From: Paenibacillus gallinarum
Lineage (GTDB): Bacteria; Bacillota; Bacilli; Paenibacillales; Paenibacillaceae
Length of the DNA stretch: 64,000 nucleotides
Direction: 5' to 3'
NCBI RefSeq assembly: GCF_014836635.1
Contig: NZ_JACSQL010000012.1
Coordinates: 1-64,000, forward strand
This document shows, in pieces, positions 15,383-26,123 of the stretch. Numbering within the stretch: position 1 is the stretch's first letter; each line of letters opens with the position of its first letter. The notes below the pieces were generated by a model that saw only the letters and a program-made list of their open reading frames with translations, was not told the origin of the DNA and did not search any database. Both the position numbers and the translations under genes were made by a program.

Positions 15383-18300
15383 ATGGAGCAATATTCAAAT
15401 TTACGTAAAGATTTAATTCATGAATTAGAAACATATTTAGTAGGCCCACAAAAAAAAGATGAAATACTAGGTGAAAACATTAAGCCAATGCAGTTTTATT
15501 TAACAGGGAAATTAGTTCCGTTAGGTGCAACATCAGATGTAGTAAATGAGCGCGATAACGCAATAGAAACACATATTCAAGTAAGTGAAGAAGAAATATC
15601 AGAGCAACTTACAACAAAGAAACTTTTTCGCCCGTCTACAATGGGCTTTAGTTTTAAATTAAAAGAATTAACGACAGTCGAAATAGAAGCATCCTGGGCT
15701 GTTTATGAGGGTAAAGAGCATAAACGTATGCCTCAATCCGAGAAATGGCAAATCGATATTTCAAATGAGAGGTCCAGCACGCTGAAAAATTTGAATGACT
15801 CCAAGTACGGGAAAGTACGTTATACCGTTACTTATCGGAATAACTTATATCATGTTAATATTTTTTTAATAAACAGTTTAAAGAGAGAACAATACCCTTT
15901 ACAAAATGAGGTAATGTTTCAAAGTTCGTTAAAGGTACATATACCTACAACTCATGTTGCTAAATTTACATCTAGAGCTGATCAATATAATCTTCAAAAT
16001 GAACTTCTTTATCGTGATAAAGAAGAGCTTGCAATCGGACATGGTGTCGGAGTAGATTGGGAAATAGTTGGAAGTATTACAACGATTTTTTCAACATGGA
16101 TGCCGCGTTATGAATTGCCGAATGTAGAGCATTGTAAAATGGAGAATCAGTCATTTAAGATGAAGGATTTAAGTGAATACACTGTAGATATTTTGAAAGA
16201 GAAATTAAGCGTTATACCTGCTGCATATAAATTGTGGTTGAAGCATGAAGTTGAAATAATAAACAAACTACCAGATTATTTGAAAGTTGAGGCAGAACAG
16301 AACGTTTTAAAAGTAAAGAGCATTATCCAACGTTTAGAAGAGGGTATTTCACTTGTGACAGAAAGTAACGATTCTCTATGTTATTTAGCGTTTCAATTTG
16401 CTAACCGCGCGATGTTATTGCAACGAGCGCAATCCGGAGTAGCTCAAACATACCGTACAACAGGGGAGAGAATAAAACCTACATTAGATGGGGAATGGCG
16501 TTTATTTCAGTTAATATTTTTATTGATGAATATTGCAGGCGCATCGGATGAACAACACAGAGATAGAGAAATTGTTGATTTAATTTGGTTCCCAACAGGT
16601 GGTGGTAAGACAGAGGCTTATTTAGGAGTTGCTGCTTATGTCATGGCTTATCGTCGATTATTGGCGCCACATCAAATTGACAAGTATGCTGGTATAACTG
16701 TTTTTATGCGTTATACATTACGCTTACTCACAACCCAACAATTCCAACGAGCTGCCGCTTTAATTTGTGCTGCCGAAATATTACGTAAACCGAACACTAA
16801 ATTATTTGGTGAAGAGCCATTTAGTATAGGTTTATGGATTGGAAGAGATTCTTCGCCTAACACATTAGAAGAAGCAATAGAGAAACTCGAGCAATTACTT
16901 GAAGGAAAAGAAGTGAAATCTGGTAATCCAGTTCAGTTGATGCATTGTCCGTGGTGTGGTTCCGAGTTAGGACCTGAGCAATATGTAATTAATAAGAAAT
17001 CACAGAAAATATGCTGTTCAAATGAGCAGTGTACTTTTAAACATGGTATTCCTGTTTATACGGTCGATGAGGCTATATATAAGAAATTACCAACATTGTT
17101 AATTGGAACGGTAGATAAAATTGCTCAGTTACCTTGGAAACAAAATATGCATGAACTATTTGGAAATAAAAATGTTTATCACCGAGACCTAGGGTTTGAA
17201 TATAGCAAATCTACTCCAAGAGGATACAGTCGTATTAATCGATTAAAGCCACCTGAGTTAATAATTCAAGATGAGCTACATTTGATTTCTGGTCCATTAG
17301 GCTCTTTAACAGGCTTATATGAGGTAGCAATTGACTTATTAACGCGACAGAACGGAAGACCTGCCAAAGTGATTGCATCAACAGCGACAATTAGCGGTGC
17401 GGAGGAACAGATTCGTTCTCTCTATGGTCGAAAAATGCAGCAGTTCCCTCTAGCTGTACAAAAAGCAAACGATAATTTTGTATCGAAGGAAGTCCCGACG
17501 TCCGAGAAGCCGGGGCGCTATTATGTAGGTATATGTGCGCCGGGGGTAAGTAATAAAATTCAAGCGATTCAAACATACAGTGCCTATATAACAATCACAA
17601 GAAGTGAGCCAAAGTTTAAGGTAGATCCATATTATACAATGCTATGCTATTTCAATACGATTAAAGAATTAGCAGGGATGAACACTACATTTAAAGACGA
17701 AATAAACTCACGATTAAATATGTTAGATCCAACTAACAAATTTGAACACGATTTGATAGTTGAAGAATTAACTAGCCGCAAAAAAGCACAAGATATTCCC
17801 CAGTTACTTATGCAAATGGAAAAAACAATGGATGAAGCAGGCGTTCTTGATGCAGTACTTGCAACGAACATGATTTCTGTAGGTGTCGATGTGGATCGTT
17901 TAGGAACGATGATTGTACAAGGACAACCTAAAACTACTTCAGAATATATTCAAGCAACAAGTCGTGTAGGACGTAAATATCCAGGAATTGTGTTTATTTT
18001 ATTAAACTCTATGCGTTCTAGGGACTTATCACATTTTGAGCGTTTTAAAGTCTATCATCAAGCTTTATATCGTCATGTAGAAACAATGAGCGTAACGCCA
18101 TTTGCTAAAGGAGCCTTATATAGAGGGTTAACAGGTACTTTTATCGGATTTATTCGTCAAACGATTATGGAAATCAATGCTGAGCAAAGTCCGAAGAAAA
18201 TAGTACAGCTACAAAAAGAAGTAGAAGCTGCTACCGTTCAATTTTTAAAAAGAGTTCAAGATGCTTATGGAGCTACCATTGAATACGAAATAAAGGATTT

Positions 18301-18490
18301 ATTAGAATGGTGGCGAGAGTTATCGTTGAAATACGCTGAAGATACGTTAGCTTACAAAGAATCAAATTATGTAAAAACATATTTATTAAAAAACTTTAAT
18401 GAAGAAGTGAAAGTAAAAGATGCTCGTCCAGCTATGATGTCACTGAGAAATGTAGAAGCAGCTATTGAAATTGAGGTGTTAAAATCATGA
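15383..18490 (+). CDS. drmA: DISARM helicase DrmA
   Basis: This 1035-residue SF2 helicase carries Walker A PTGGGKT (404-410), the box DELH (630-633) within IIQDELHLISGPLGSLTGLY, SAT motif III (IASTATISG), and the C-terminal motifs ATNMISVGVDVDRLG and YIQATSRVGRK. Two cysteine pairs (CPWCGSEL and CCSNEQC, about 530-555) probably bind zinc. This order and the N-terminal region NIKPMQFYLTGKLVPLG match DrmA of DISARM, in which DrmA and DrmB form a complex that loads on foreign DNA. The gene ends in an ATGA overlap with drmB. The start ATG has only a weak site (GAAAGG), which suggests moderate expression. Confidence 0.9.
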   Translation: MEQYSNLRKDLIHELETYLVGPQKKDEILGENIKPMQFYLTGKLVPLGATSDVVNERDNAIETHIQVSEEEISEQLTTKKLFRPSTMGFSFKLKELTTVEIEASWAVYEGKEHKRMPQSEKWQIDISNERSSTLKNLNDSKYGKVRYTVTYRNNLYHVNIFLINSLKREQYPLQNEVMFQSSLKVHIPTTHVAKFTSRADQYNLQNELLYRDKEELAIGHGVGVDWEIVGSITTIFSTWMPRYELPNVEHCKMENQSFKMKDLSEYTVDILKEKLSVIPAAYKLWLKHEVEIINKLPDYLKVEAEQNVLKVKSIIQRLEEGISLVTESNDSLCYLAFQFANRAMLLQRAQSGVAQTYRTTGERIKPTLDGEWRLFQLIFLLMNIAGASDEQHRDREIVDLIWFPTGGGKTEAYLGVAAYVMAYRRLLAPHQIDKYAGITVFMRYTLRLLTTQQFQRAAALICAAEILRKPNTKLFGEEPFSIGLWIGRDSSPNTLEEAIEKLEQLLEGKEVKSGNPVQLMHCPWCGSELGPEQYVINKKSQKICCSNEQCTFKHGIPVYTVDEAIYKKLPTLLIGTVDKIAQLPWKQNMHELFGNKNVYHRDLGFEYSKSTPRGYSRINRLKPPELIIQDELHLISGPLGSLTGLYEVAIDLLTRQNGRPAKVIASTATISGAEEQIRSLYGRKMQQFPLAVQKANDNFVSKEVPTSEKPGRYYVGICAPGVSNKIQAIQTYSAYITITRSEPKFKVDPYYTMLCYFNTIKELAGMNTTFKDEINSRLNMLDPTNKFEHDLIVEELTSRKKAQDIPQLLMQMEKTMDEAGVLDAVLATNMISVGVDVDRLGTMIVQGQPKTTSEYIQATSRVGRKYPGIVFILLNSMRSRDLSHFERFKVYHQALYRHVETMSVTPFAKGALYRGLTGTFIGFIRQTIMEINAEQSPKKIVQLQKEVEAATVQFLKRVQDAYGATIEYEIKDLLEWWRELSLKYAEDTLAYKESNYVKTYLLKNFNEEVKVKDARPAMMSLRNVEAAIEIEVLKS

Positions 18491-20217
18491 GTCAACAAAA
18501 TGAAACAATAAGACCTTCCCAATTAATATATCAATCAGGTCCAGGAGCAATCGTTGAACTCTTAAATCAAAGTGTAATCATAAAATCTGCAGATCAATGG
18601 AATACAGATAGAGCACCGCAGGAAAAGGATGTACGAATCACGTCATTTTTAGGGGTTGATCATGTAAGGATTCTGAATGAAAATCTCGGTAAGCAAAAAA
18701 TTAAAGCGGTAGAGTTTCCTAAATGGAAAATCTGTCCCAAATGCCACAATATGACTAATTATGATAATGCCACTTGTTATTACTGTTCGAGAAAAAATAA
18801 AGATGACATTCAAGAACTATATGCAAGCCGTTTTGTATTAGCATGTGAGAATGGGCATCTATCAGATTTTCCTTATCATGAATGGGTTCATCGAAATAAG
18901 CCTTGTACAGAAAAATTTAAAGATTCAAGACTAATATTGAAAACACGTGGATTAAGCGGGTCTTTATCTGACTTACACGTAATATGTCTGCATTGTAAAC
19001 ATAGTGAAAGTCTAGGGAATATAATGAAGCCTGATGAAAGGGATAAACACAGTTTATTTAATTGCCAAGGTGAACGGCCATGGATTAGTCCGAGTGCTAA
19101 TGAGCCATGTAAGTGTAAAATGAAAACAACTTTACGTGGTGCATCTAATGTATATTCTCCTTCGATTGTGAGCTTTTTGCAAGTTCCATTGACGGCATCT
19201 AGCTCTGAATTTGAAGTTTTGTATTTGGTAGAGAAAGATAAAGAAAACTTTAAAAAAGCATATGAAGGTATGCGTGAACCAGGTCTTGAGATGGTTTGCA
19301 GTTTCAAAAATATCCCATCTTCTTTTGTGCCAATTATCAAACGCTATCTAGATGGGGAAATGAATCTTGAAGAAAGTTCGACCTATGAATCCATTAAAAA
19401 GCAGGAGTGGAATACATTAATACAGGATGAAATAAATGATGATCGTTTTTCATCTAAGAAAGTCGACATTTCACCAATTTTAGTGCCATATTTTGATGGT
19501 ATTTTCCGTATAGATTCTGTACCGGAAGTTCAAGTGCTGAAAGAATTTACTCGTCTAGATTACATTGACCGATTTACAGAAGATGAAGTGAAAACACAGC
19601 AAGTTGTTATAACAAATGAACTTAAATGGTTACCTGCTGTACGAAATTATGGCGAGGGTATCTTCTTTCAATTTAATTTAGATAAGTTACTACAATGGGA
19701 ACAAACCGAACAGGTAACGAGCGCTATTATTAAGTCTTATAATGCTTACCGTGAAGAATTTAACAATACTCCTTTGAATATTTTACCACGTCAAATTTTG
19801 ATACATACTTTTAGCCACGCGTTGTTACAGCAATTAGCAGCTCATTGCGGTTATACAACAACGTCTTTAAAAGAACGTATTTATGCAAGTGACGATATGT
19901 ACGGTGTGTTTATTTACACAGCTTCTGGGGATTCAGAAGGAAGTTTAGGTGGTTTAACAAACTTGGTACAAAGTGAGAAATTATTACCTATTATTATACG
20001 TGCACTAGAAAAGATGAACTATTGTTCATCAGATCCAATCTGTTCGGATGGAGAATTTGAGTATCATACATCAGCAAACGGGGCTGCATGTCATGCATGT
20101 ACATTCGTATCCGAAACTTCGTGTGAATGGGGCAATTTATTACTAGATAGACGTACATTAATAAACATTAATCCGAATCAAAAAGATGGTTATTTCAATC
20201 AATTATTAGAAATGTAA
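18487..20217 (+). CDS. drmB: DISARM protein DrmB (DUF1998)
   Basis: This 576-residue protein has a DUF1998 C-terminal domain, seen as HTFSHALLQQLAAHCGY, GVFIYTASGDSEGSLGGL, and a late cysteine cluster (C-x7-C, AACHACTFVSETSCEWGN). N-terminal CPKCHNM and CYYC, plus CxxC pairs further on, indicate several zinc sites. DrmB stimulates and positions the DrmA helicase in characterised DISARM. The four-base ATGA overlap with drmA implies coupled translation and a fixed subunit ratio. The family's usual N-terminal phrase RPSQLIYQSGPGAIVEL is present. Confidence 0.9.
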   Translation: MSQQNETIRPSQLIYQSGPGAIVELLNQSVIIKSADQWNTDRAPQEKDVRITSFLGVDHVRILNENLGKQKIKAVEFPKWKICPKCHNMTNYDNATCYYCSRKNKDDIQELYASRFVLACENGHLSDFPYHEWVHRNKPCTEKFKDSRLILKTRGLSGSLSDLHVICLHCKHSESLGNIMKPDERDKHSLFNCQGERPWISPSANEPCKCKMKTTLRGASNVYSPSIVSFLQVPLTASSSEFEVLYLVEKDKENFKKAYEGMREPGLEMVCSFKNIPSSFVPIIKRYLDGEMNLEESSTYESIKKQEWNTLIQDEINDDRFSSKKVDISPILVPYFDGIFRIDSVPEVQVLKEFTRLDYIDRFTEDEVKTQQVVITNELKWLPAVRNYGEGIFFQFNLDKLLQWEQTEQVTSAIIKSYNAYREEFNNTPLNILPRQILIHTFSHALLQQLAAHCGYTTTSLKERIYASDDMYGVFIYTASGDSEGSLGGLTNLVQSEKLLPIIIRALEKMNYCSSDPICSDGEFEYHTSANGAACHACTFVSETSCEWGNLLLDRRTLININPNQKDGYFNQLLEM

Positions 20218-20235
20218 CGTAAGAGGTGTTAAAGG

Positions 20236-23200
20236 TTGAAAGTAGATTTAGTCGATAATAAAGGAAACAATACTCTCGTTCAAGTGATAAAAGATGAAAT
20301 AAACAAGGGCTCGAAAATTGCAGTTGCCTCTGCAAAATTCAGTATGAATGTCTTTCAAGAATTAAAAAAATCGTTAGCAAAAGGTGAATCTTTTCGATTT
20401 CTCTTCACAGATCCAACCTTTTATGAACAAGAAATAGATGAAAATCATCAATTTAAATTAGTAGAAAGAAAAGGGAAACAGCTCCAATTAGAAGGAAATC
20501 AGTTTGAAATTTCATTGCGTAATCAAATGGAATCAAAGCAAATTGCAAGAGAGTTATCGGAGTGGATTAGTAAACAGGCTCAGTTTAAAACGATTTTAGG
20601 CGAAGTAACATATCCTAAGCAAATAATGATTCAAAACAAAACGGATGAACATGTTTTTATTCAATCGGAAATTGAGTTTACAGCGGATGGATTAGGCATT
20701 ACACCTTCAAATCGACAAGCCAGTTATACTGTCATGAAAGAAGCAGTGGGCGTAACAAAAAATATGCTCGCAGAGTTTGATCGACTATGGGAGGATGAAA
20801 CAAAGTCTAAGGAAATTACTACTGAAGTTTTGCAACAACTGGATGTCTTTCAAAGGGAAAATGCACCAGAGTGGCTCTATTTTGTCACGCTTTTTAATAT
20901 CTTTTCTGAAAATCTAGATGGTCTTTCAGAGGATCATATTATAAAAGAAGGAACCAATTTTAAAGACACTGTCATCTGGAATAAGTTATATCCATTCCAG
21001 CGTGATGGTGTACTCGGTATGATTGATAAAATGGAGAAGTATAATGGTTGCATATTAGCGGATAGTGTAGGTTTAGGAAAAACCTTTTCTGCGCTAGCAG
21101 TTATCAAATACTACGAGCTACGGAATGATCGTGTATTAGTTTTATGCCCGAAAAAACTCCGAGATAACTGGACTGTCTATACACAAAACGATAAAAGAAA
21201 TGTGTTAAATGAAGATCGCTTTAACTATGACGTGTTAAATCATACCGATTTAAGCCGTGAAAATGGGATGTCAGGTGAAATACGTCTCGAAACAGTAAAT
21301 TGGTCGAATTATGATTTAGTTGTAATCGACGAATCTCATAATTTCAGAAATAACAATGCGCATAAAGGCAGATTAACGCGCTATCAAAAACTTATGCAAG
21401 ATATTATTAAAAAGGGTGTAAAAACGAAAGTGCTATTACTATCTGCTACACCGGTAAACAATAAAATGAATGATATTAAAAATCAAATTGCTTTTATAAC
21501 GGAAGATAATGATCAAGCACTTCAAAAAGAAGGTATTGAAAGTATTGAACGAACATTACGCACGGCTCAAGCCGCTTTCAATCGCTGGACAATTTTACCA
21601 GCACCAAAGCGAACAACAGAAGAATTTCTAAATATGGTTGAGCAAGACTACTTCCAATTGCTTGATTTACTAACGATTGCTCGTAGTCGTAAGCATATTG
21701 AAAAATATTATAACGTAAAAGATATCGGTAGTTTTCCGACACGTTTGAAGCCGATTCCTATTAAATCGGATGTCGATATAGAAAAACGATTCATTGATAT
21801 GAACGAAGTAAATGAGCGTTTGGAGTCACTTAGCTTTAGTATCTATCAACCAATGAAATATGTACTTCCTCATAAACGGAAGCATTATGAAGAGCTGTAT
21901 GACACGAAAGTAAAGGAAGGGCAATCAACGTTTAAGCAAACAGATCGTGAATATGCAGTAGCGGCCTTAATGAAGGTCAATTTGTTTAAGCGTTTAGAGA
22001 GTTCAATTCATGCATTTAGGTTAACTCTCGAAAAATTAGTTGGACGAATTGAAGGGACATTACAGACATTACAGCTTCAAAATCAGCAAACGTATTCTGA
22101 GCAATACGATGACGTAGTTGAACTTGATGACGAACAGCTAGAAGCAATTACAGTAGGTAGTGATAAAATTCAAATCCAGTTAAATGACATTGATGCGTTG
22201 AAGTGGATAGGAGATTTACGTGCCGATTTAGCTACATTAAAGGACTTATTGCAGCAAGCAACGCAGATTTCTACAGAGAGGGATGCAAAGCTCGATCAAT
22301 TAGTAAGCTTAATTAAAGAAAAAATTGATAATCCGATAAACCCAGGTAATAAAAAGGTCATCGTTTTCTCAGCTTTTGCTGATACAGCGAGATACTTGTA
22401 CGATAACTTATCAGAGCGGTTACTTGATAGAAAACTCCATTCTGCATTAGTTGTTGGAAGTGGGGCTAATAAATGTACATTAAAGGGTGTTCGAGTAAAA
22501 GATATTAACGATATTCTAATAAACTTTTCACCAAAATCAAAGGAACGCCAAAAGTTGGACAGTAAACGTACAGATGAAATAGATATACTTTTTGCTACAG
22601 ACTGCATTTCAGAAGGTCAAAACTTACAAGACTGCGATTATCTAATTAATTACGATATTCACTGGAATCCAGTACGTGTAATTCAGCGCTTTGGACGTAT
22701 AGATCGAATCGGTTCTACGAACACAAAAATTCAATTGGTAAACTTTTGGCCGAATATGGATTTAGATGAATATATCAATTTAGAGGAACGCGTAAAAGGA
22801 CGAATGAAAATATTAAATACTTCTGCTTCTGGGGAAGAAGATATTTTAGATACTTCGTCAAAGGAAATGAATGATTTAGAATATCGAAGAAACCAGCTAA
22901 AGGCGTTACAAAATGATGTATTAAACTTAGAGGATGTTTCTGGTGCTATTTCAATTACTGACTTAACTTATACAGATTTTAAAAGCGATTTAAGTTCAGC
23001 GTTAAAATCGTATAAAAAAGAGCTGGCAATAGCACCGAAAGGCTTATATGCAGTTGTGAGTAACGGCGTCTTGCAAGAAGCAAAGCCAGGTGTAATCTTC
23101 TGCTTCAAACAATATAAAGTTGTAACGCTTGAAAGTAATAGTCTAGCACCATATATTTTGTTGTATGTGACAGATAACGGGGAAGCATTAATTCATTACA

Positions 23201-23493
23201 CACATGCTAAGAAAATTTTAGATGTCTATCGCAAATTAACACTCGGTAAACAAGATGTAGATAATGAAGCAGTTCAATGGTTTAATGAGAAAACAAATGA
23301 TGCAACGGTGATGGGACATTATCAGGATTTAATGAAGAAAACAATTGCTATTATTAAAGATAAACAAGAAGAGGTTGGATTTGAAAGTTTGTTTAACTTT
23401 GGTGTGAATACATTGCAAGCTCAGTTAAACTTAGGTGAGGATGAAATTGAACTCATTTCATTTCTAGTTGTTAGGGATGAAGCAAATGAATGA
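20236..23493 (+). CDS. SNF2-family helicase with degenerate PLD-like N-terminus (DrmD-like)
   Basis: This 1085-residue Swi2/Snf2 translocase starts at TTG 20236. Motifs: ADSVGLGKT (Walker A, K282), VVIDESH (365-368), LLLSATPVNN, and the C-terminal helicase half FATDCISEGQNLQDCDYLIN and QRFGRIDRIGS. Residues 1-170 look like the PLD-like domain usual in this subfamily (IAVASAKFSMNVFQEL, then FTADGLG). However, no H-x-K-x4-D motif is visible, so that part is probably not a nuclease. DISARM class 1 has an SNF2 protein, DrmD, in this position; equally, such proteins accompany type III restriction genes. It joins drmAB to the mod-res part of the run. Confidence 0.85.
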   Translation: MKVDLVDNKGNNTLVQVIKDEINKGSKIAVASAKFSMNVFQELKKSLAKGESFRFLFTDPTFYEQEIDENHQFKLVERKGKQLQLEGNQFEISLRNQMESKQIARELSEWISKQAQFKTILGEVTYPKQIMIQNKTDEHVFIQSEIEFTADGLGITPSNRQASYTVMKEAVGVTKNMLAEFDRLWEDETKSKEITTEVLQQLDVFQRENAPEWLYFVTLFNIFSENLDGLSEDHIIKEGTNFKDTVIWNKLYPFQRDGVLGMIDKMEKYNGCILADSVGLGKTFSALAVIKYYELRNDRVLVLCPKKLRDNWTVYTQNDKRNVLNEDRFNYDVLNHTDLSRENGMSGEIRLETVNWSNYDLVVIDESHNFRNNNAHKGRLTRYQKLMQDIIKKGVKTKVLLLSATPVNNKMNDIKNQIAFITEDNDQALQKEGIESIERTLRTAQAAFNRWTILPAPKRTTEEFLNMVEQDYFQLLDLLTIARSRKHIEKYYNVKDIGSFPTRLKPIPIKSDVDIEKRFIDMNEVNERLESLSFSIYQPMKYVLPHKRKHYEELYDTKVKEGQSTFKQTDREYAVAALMKVNLFKRLESSIHAFRLTLEKLVGRIEGTLQTLQLQNQQTYSEQYDDVVELDDEQLEAITVGSDKIQIQLNDIDALKWIGDLRADLATLKDLLQQATQISTERDAKLDQLVSLIKEKIDNPINPGNKKVIVFSAFADTARYLYDNLSERLLDRKLHSALVVGSGANKCTLKGVRVKDINDILINFSPKSKERQKLDSKRTDEIDILFATDCISEGQNLQDCDYLINYDIHWNPVRVIQRFGRIDRIGSTNTKIQLVNFWPNMDLDEYINLEERVKGRMKILNTSASGEEDILDTSSKEMNDLEYRRNQLKALQNDVLNLEDVSGAISITDLTYTDFKSDLSSALKSYKKELAIAPKGLYAVVSNGVLQEAKPGVIFCFKQYKVVTLESNSLAPYILLYVTDNGEALIHYTHAKKILDVYRKLTLGKQDVDNEAVQWFNEKTNDATVMGHYQDLMKKTIAIIKDKQEEVGFESLFNFGVNTLQAQLNLGEDEIELISFLVVRDEANE

Positions 23494-24217
23494 AGGTCAG
23501 TTATTAAAGGCGCTCAGTTTTCCGAAAGCAACACAGATTATAAGAACATTGCCGTACAATCAAATGGAAAATAAGTTAACAGCCGCTCAGAAAAAAGTTA
23601 TTTCTAAATATGTTGTTTCAAGAGGTATTCGAATTTTAGCTGCCATTCAAACCAGTAATACAAATATAGAAGGATTCGAGAGTGAAACAGAGCGTTTTGA
23701 CTCTATCATATTTCTATCAGTACATGTAAATGATCTGGGGAAGTCAACACAGATTTATAAAGTGTTTATGAGCATTATGCCGAATCCCCTAGTTATTTTA
23801 TTTTTCGATAAAACGCTAACAAAGTGGGTTTTTGCAACACATCAGAAAAAAAAGGATGGTTTTTTAGAAAGTAACGTTCTTTATGAAGTGCAAGAAATCG
23901 TAACGCTTCAACAAGTAGAAGAATGCTTGAACTTTGAAAATCTTAATAAAACGAATTTAAAAACGTTTTATGAATCATGGATTGAGAGATTGTTACAACT
24001 TGAATTACAATCTCGTTATAGCATATATACACCGGTTTCTTTACAAAATAATTTACTAGAGAAACTTGTTATAATGGATGCAAAAATTAATGATTACGTA
24101 AAGCAGGCAAAAAAAGAAACACAGCTTAATAAGCGTATTGAATTGCAGCAAGCTGCAAATAAAGTAAAGCTTGCGAAACATGCATTAATAGAAAAGGAGC
24201 AAGGTAATGGTAAGTAG
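23486..24217 (+). CDS. DUF4391-family protein
   Basis: About 243 residues. ATG 23486 is taken as start because GTTAGGGA lies at suitable distance; 23477 is possible. It overlaps the helicase gene by 8 bases and mod by 11. The sequence (LLKALSFPKATQIIRTLPYN near the start, FESWIERLLQLELQ and ANKVKLAKHALIEKE near the end) fits DUF4391. Members of this family regularly sit between an SNF2 helicase and type III mod/res genes and have no established activity. The middle is beta-rich, and the tail is a basic helix that could bind DNA or the methyltransferase. It is probably a small subunit of the complex. Confidence 0.75.
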   Translation: MNEGQLLKALSFPKATQIIRTLPYNQMENKLTAAQKKVISKYVVSRGIRILAAIQTSNTNIEGFESETERFDSIIFLSVHVNDLGKSTQIYKVFMSIMPNPLVILFFDKTLTKWVFATHQKKKDGFLESNVLYEVQEIVTLQQVEECLNFENLNKTNLKTFYESWIERLLQLELQSRYSIYTPVSLQNNLLEKLVIMDAKINDYVKQAKKETQLNKRIELQQAANKVKLAKHALIEKEQGNGK

Positions 24218-26111
24218 AATGAATGGGGAATCATTAGATATAACTGCACAAAATATTACACGATTGAAAGAGTTATTCCCAGAAATTTTAACGGATGGCG
24301 ATAAAGTTGATTTTGATATGCTCAAAACGTTATTAGGAGACGTAATAGAAACGGAGCAAGAGCGCTACCAATTTACATGGCATGGCAAGAAAAAAATGAT
24401 TGAAGGAGCACAAAAGCCTTCAAAAGGTACATTACGTCCTAATACAAAAAAAAGTAAGAACTTCGCTACGACAGAAAACCTTTATATTGAAGGGGACAAT
24501 TTAGAAGTATTGAAGCTTTTACAAAAATCGTACAACGGGAAAATTAAAATGATCTATATCGATCCGCCGTATAATACGGGAAGAGATTTTGTCTACAAAG
24601 ATAATTTTAAAGATAGTATTCAGAACTATTTAGAACAAACAGGACAAGTAGATACGGATGGTAATATGCTTTCAACAAATGCGGAAAGCAATGGACGTTT
24701 CCATACAGACTGGCTGAATATGATGTATGCAAGATTAAAATTGTCGAGAAATCTATTAAGTGATACGGGTGTTATTTGTATAAATATAGGAGAAGAAGAA
24801 CATGAAAAATTGAAATTTATTTTAAATGAAATATATGGTGAGAAGAATCTATTAGGAAACATCATATGGAAAAAGAAAACGAATGGGAATAATCAGGGAC
24901 ATATTCCTTCTATTCATGATTATATTTATTGTTATGCAAAAAAAATCGAAATGATAAATGAGAAAGAAATTGGGCTTTTACCTACGGAAGAATTCCTAAG
25001 TAAAAATTATTCAAATCCTGATAATGATCCTAGAGGTATTTGGACAACACAAGATTTATCAGCTAATCATGAAGGTCCATATTTCCCAATTGAGAATCCA
25101 AATACAGGAGAAATACATTATCCTCCTAAAGGGCGTTATTGGGTATTTAATGAATTGGAAGTCCAAAGAAGAATTAGTGAGGGGAGAATTATCTTTGGTA
25201 AACGTGGCGTTACGGCTCCTGTACAAAAAGTTTTTTACAATGAAAAAGAGTACAAAAAAATCAAAGTGTCTTCAATTTGGTCTGATATAGCATTAAATGC
25301 AGATGCTACAGCTGAAATTTCAGAGATATTTGATCAACCTAAAATATTCTCTCATCCTAAGCCAGTAGGTCTACTAAAAAGACTGTTGGAATTGTTTACA
25401 GAAGAAAACGACTTAGTTTTAGATTTTTTCTCAGGTTCAGCAACAACTGCTCACGCAACAATTCAGTTAAACTCCGAGGATAAAGGAAATCGTAAATTTA
25501 TCTTGGTCCAGTTGCCAGAAACACTAGACGAAAAATCAGAAGCTTATAAGAATGGCTTTAGAACAATTTGTGATATAGGTGAAGAACGTATTCGCCGTGC
25601 TGGAGAGAAAATTATAGCAGAATTAAAAGAAAAGCAATTAAAATCAAGTATTCTTGATGAAAGTACTGTAGATCCAACTTCTATTGATATTGGATTTAAA
25701 GTGTTAAAACTTGACACATCGAATATCCGTGAATGGAATATTGATTTTACTAATTTAGAAAATGAGCTGGATTTATATGAAACACCATTTATCGAGGGTC
25801 GTTCAGAGCTAGATATTGTGTATGAGATTATGTTAAAGCAAGGTTTGGAGCTAACATATTCAATTGAAACCTTTGAAGTAAACGGCAATAAAGTTTACGA
25901 CATTGCATTTGGAAGTTTATTTATTTGCTTATCAAAAGAGATTACAACAGACGTAGCAAAAGCGATTATTACACGTCGTGACGAACATGGAACAGAAACA
26001 AGTAGTGTTATATTCAGCGATGCGAGTTTCAGAAATGATTCAGACAAATTGAACTGTATTGAAATTCTAAAAGATTCAGGTTATCCAGAAGATAACTTGT
26101 TGACGATTTAG
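24207..26111 (+). CDS. Type III DNA methyltransferase (Mod), beta-class adenine
   Basis: This 634-residue protein transfers a methyl group from S-adenosylmethionine to adenine N6 and supplies sequence recognition for the type III complex. Motif IV DPPY is at 119-122 (IYIDPPYNTGRDF). Motif I is later, DFFSGSATT from 406. This beta-class order leaves residues 160-390 as the target recognition region. AAGGAG stands before the ATG. In canonical DISARM class 1 the methylase is DrmMI; here a type III Mod followed directly by Res takes that place. All key residues are present, so it should be active. Confidence 0.9.
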   Translation: MVSRMNGESLDITAQNITRLKELFPEILTDGDKVDFDMLKTLLGDVIETEQERYQFTWHGKKKMIEGAQKPSKGTLRPNTKKSKNFATTENLYIEGDNLEVLKLLQKSYNGKIKMIYIDPPYNTGRDFVYKDNFKDSIQNYLEQTGQVDTDGNMLSTNAESNGRFHTDWLNMMYARLKLSRNLLSDTGVICINIGEEEHEKLKFILNEIYGEKNLLGNIIWKKKTNGNNQGHIPSIHDYIYCYAKKIEMINEKEIGLLPTEEFLSKNYSNPDNDPRGIWTTQDLSANHEGPYFPIENPNTGEIHYPPKGRYWVFNELEVQRRISEGRIIFGKRGVTAPVQKVFYNEKEYKKIKVSSIWSDIALNADATAEISEIFDQPKIFSHPKPVGLLKRLLELFTEENDLVLDFFSGSATTAHATIQLNSEDKGNRKFILVQLPETLDEKSEAYKNGFRTICDIGEERIRRAGEKIIAELKEKQLKSSILDESTVDPTSIDIGFKVLKLDTSNIREWNIDFTNLENELDLYETPFIEGRSELDIVYEIMLKQGLELTYSIETFEVNGNKVYDIAFGSLFICLSKEITTDVAKAIITRRDEHGTETSSVIFSDASFRNDSDKLNCIEILKDSGYPEDNLLTI

Positions 26112-26123
26112 AGGTGACCAACA

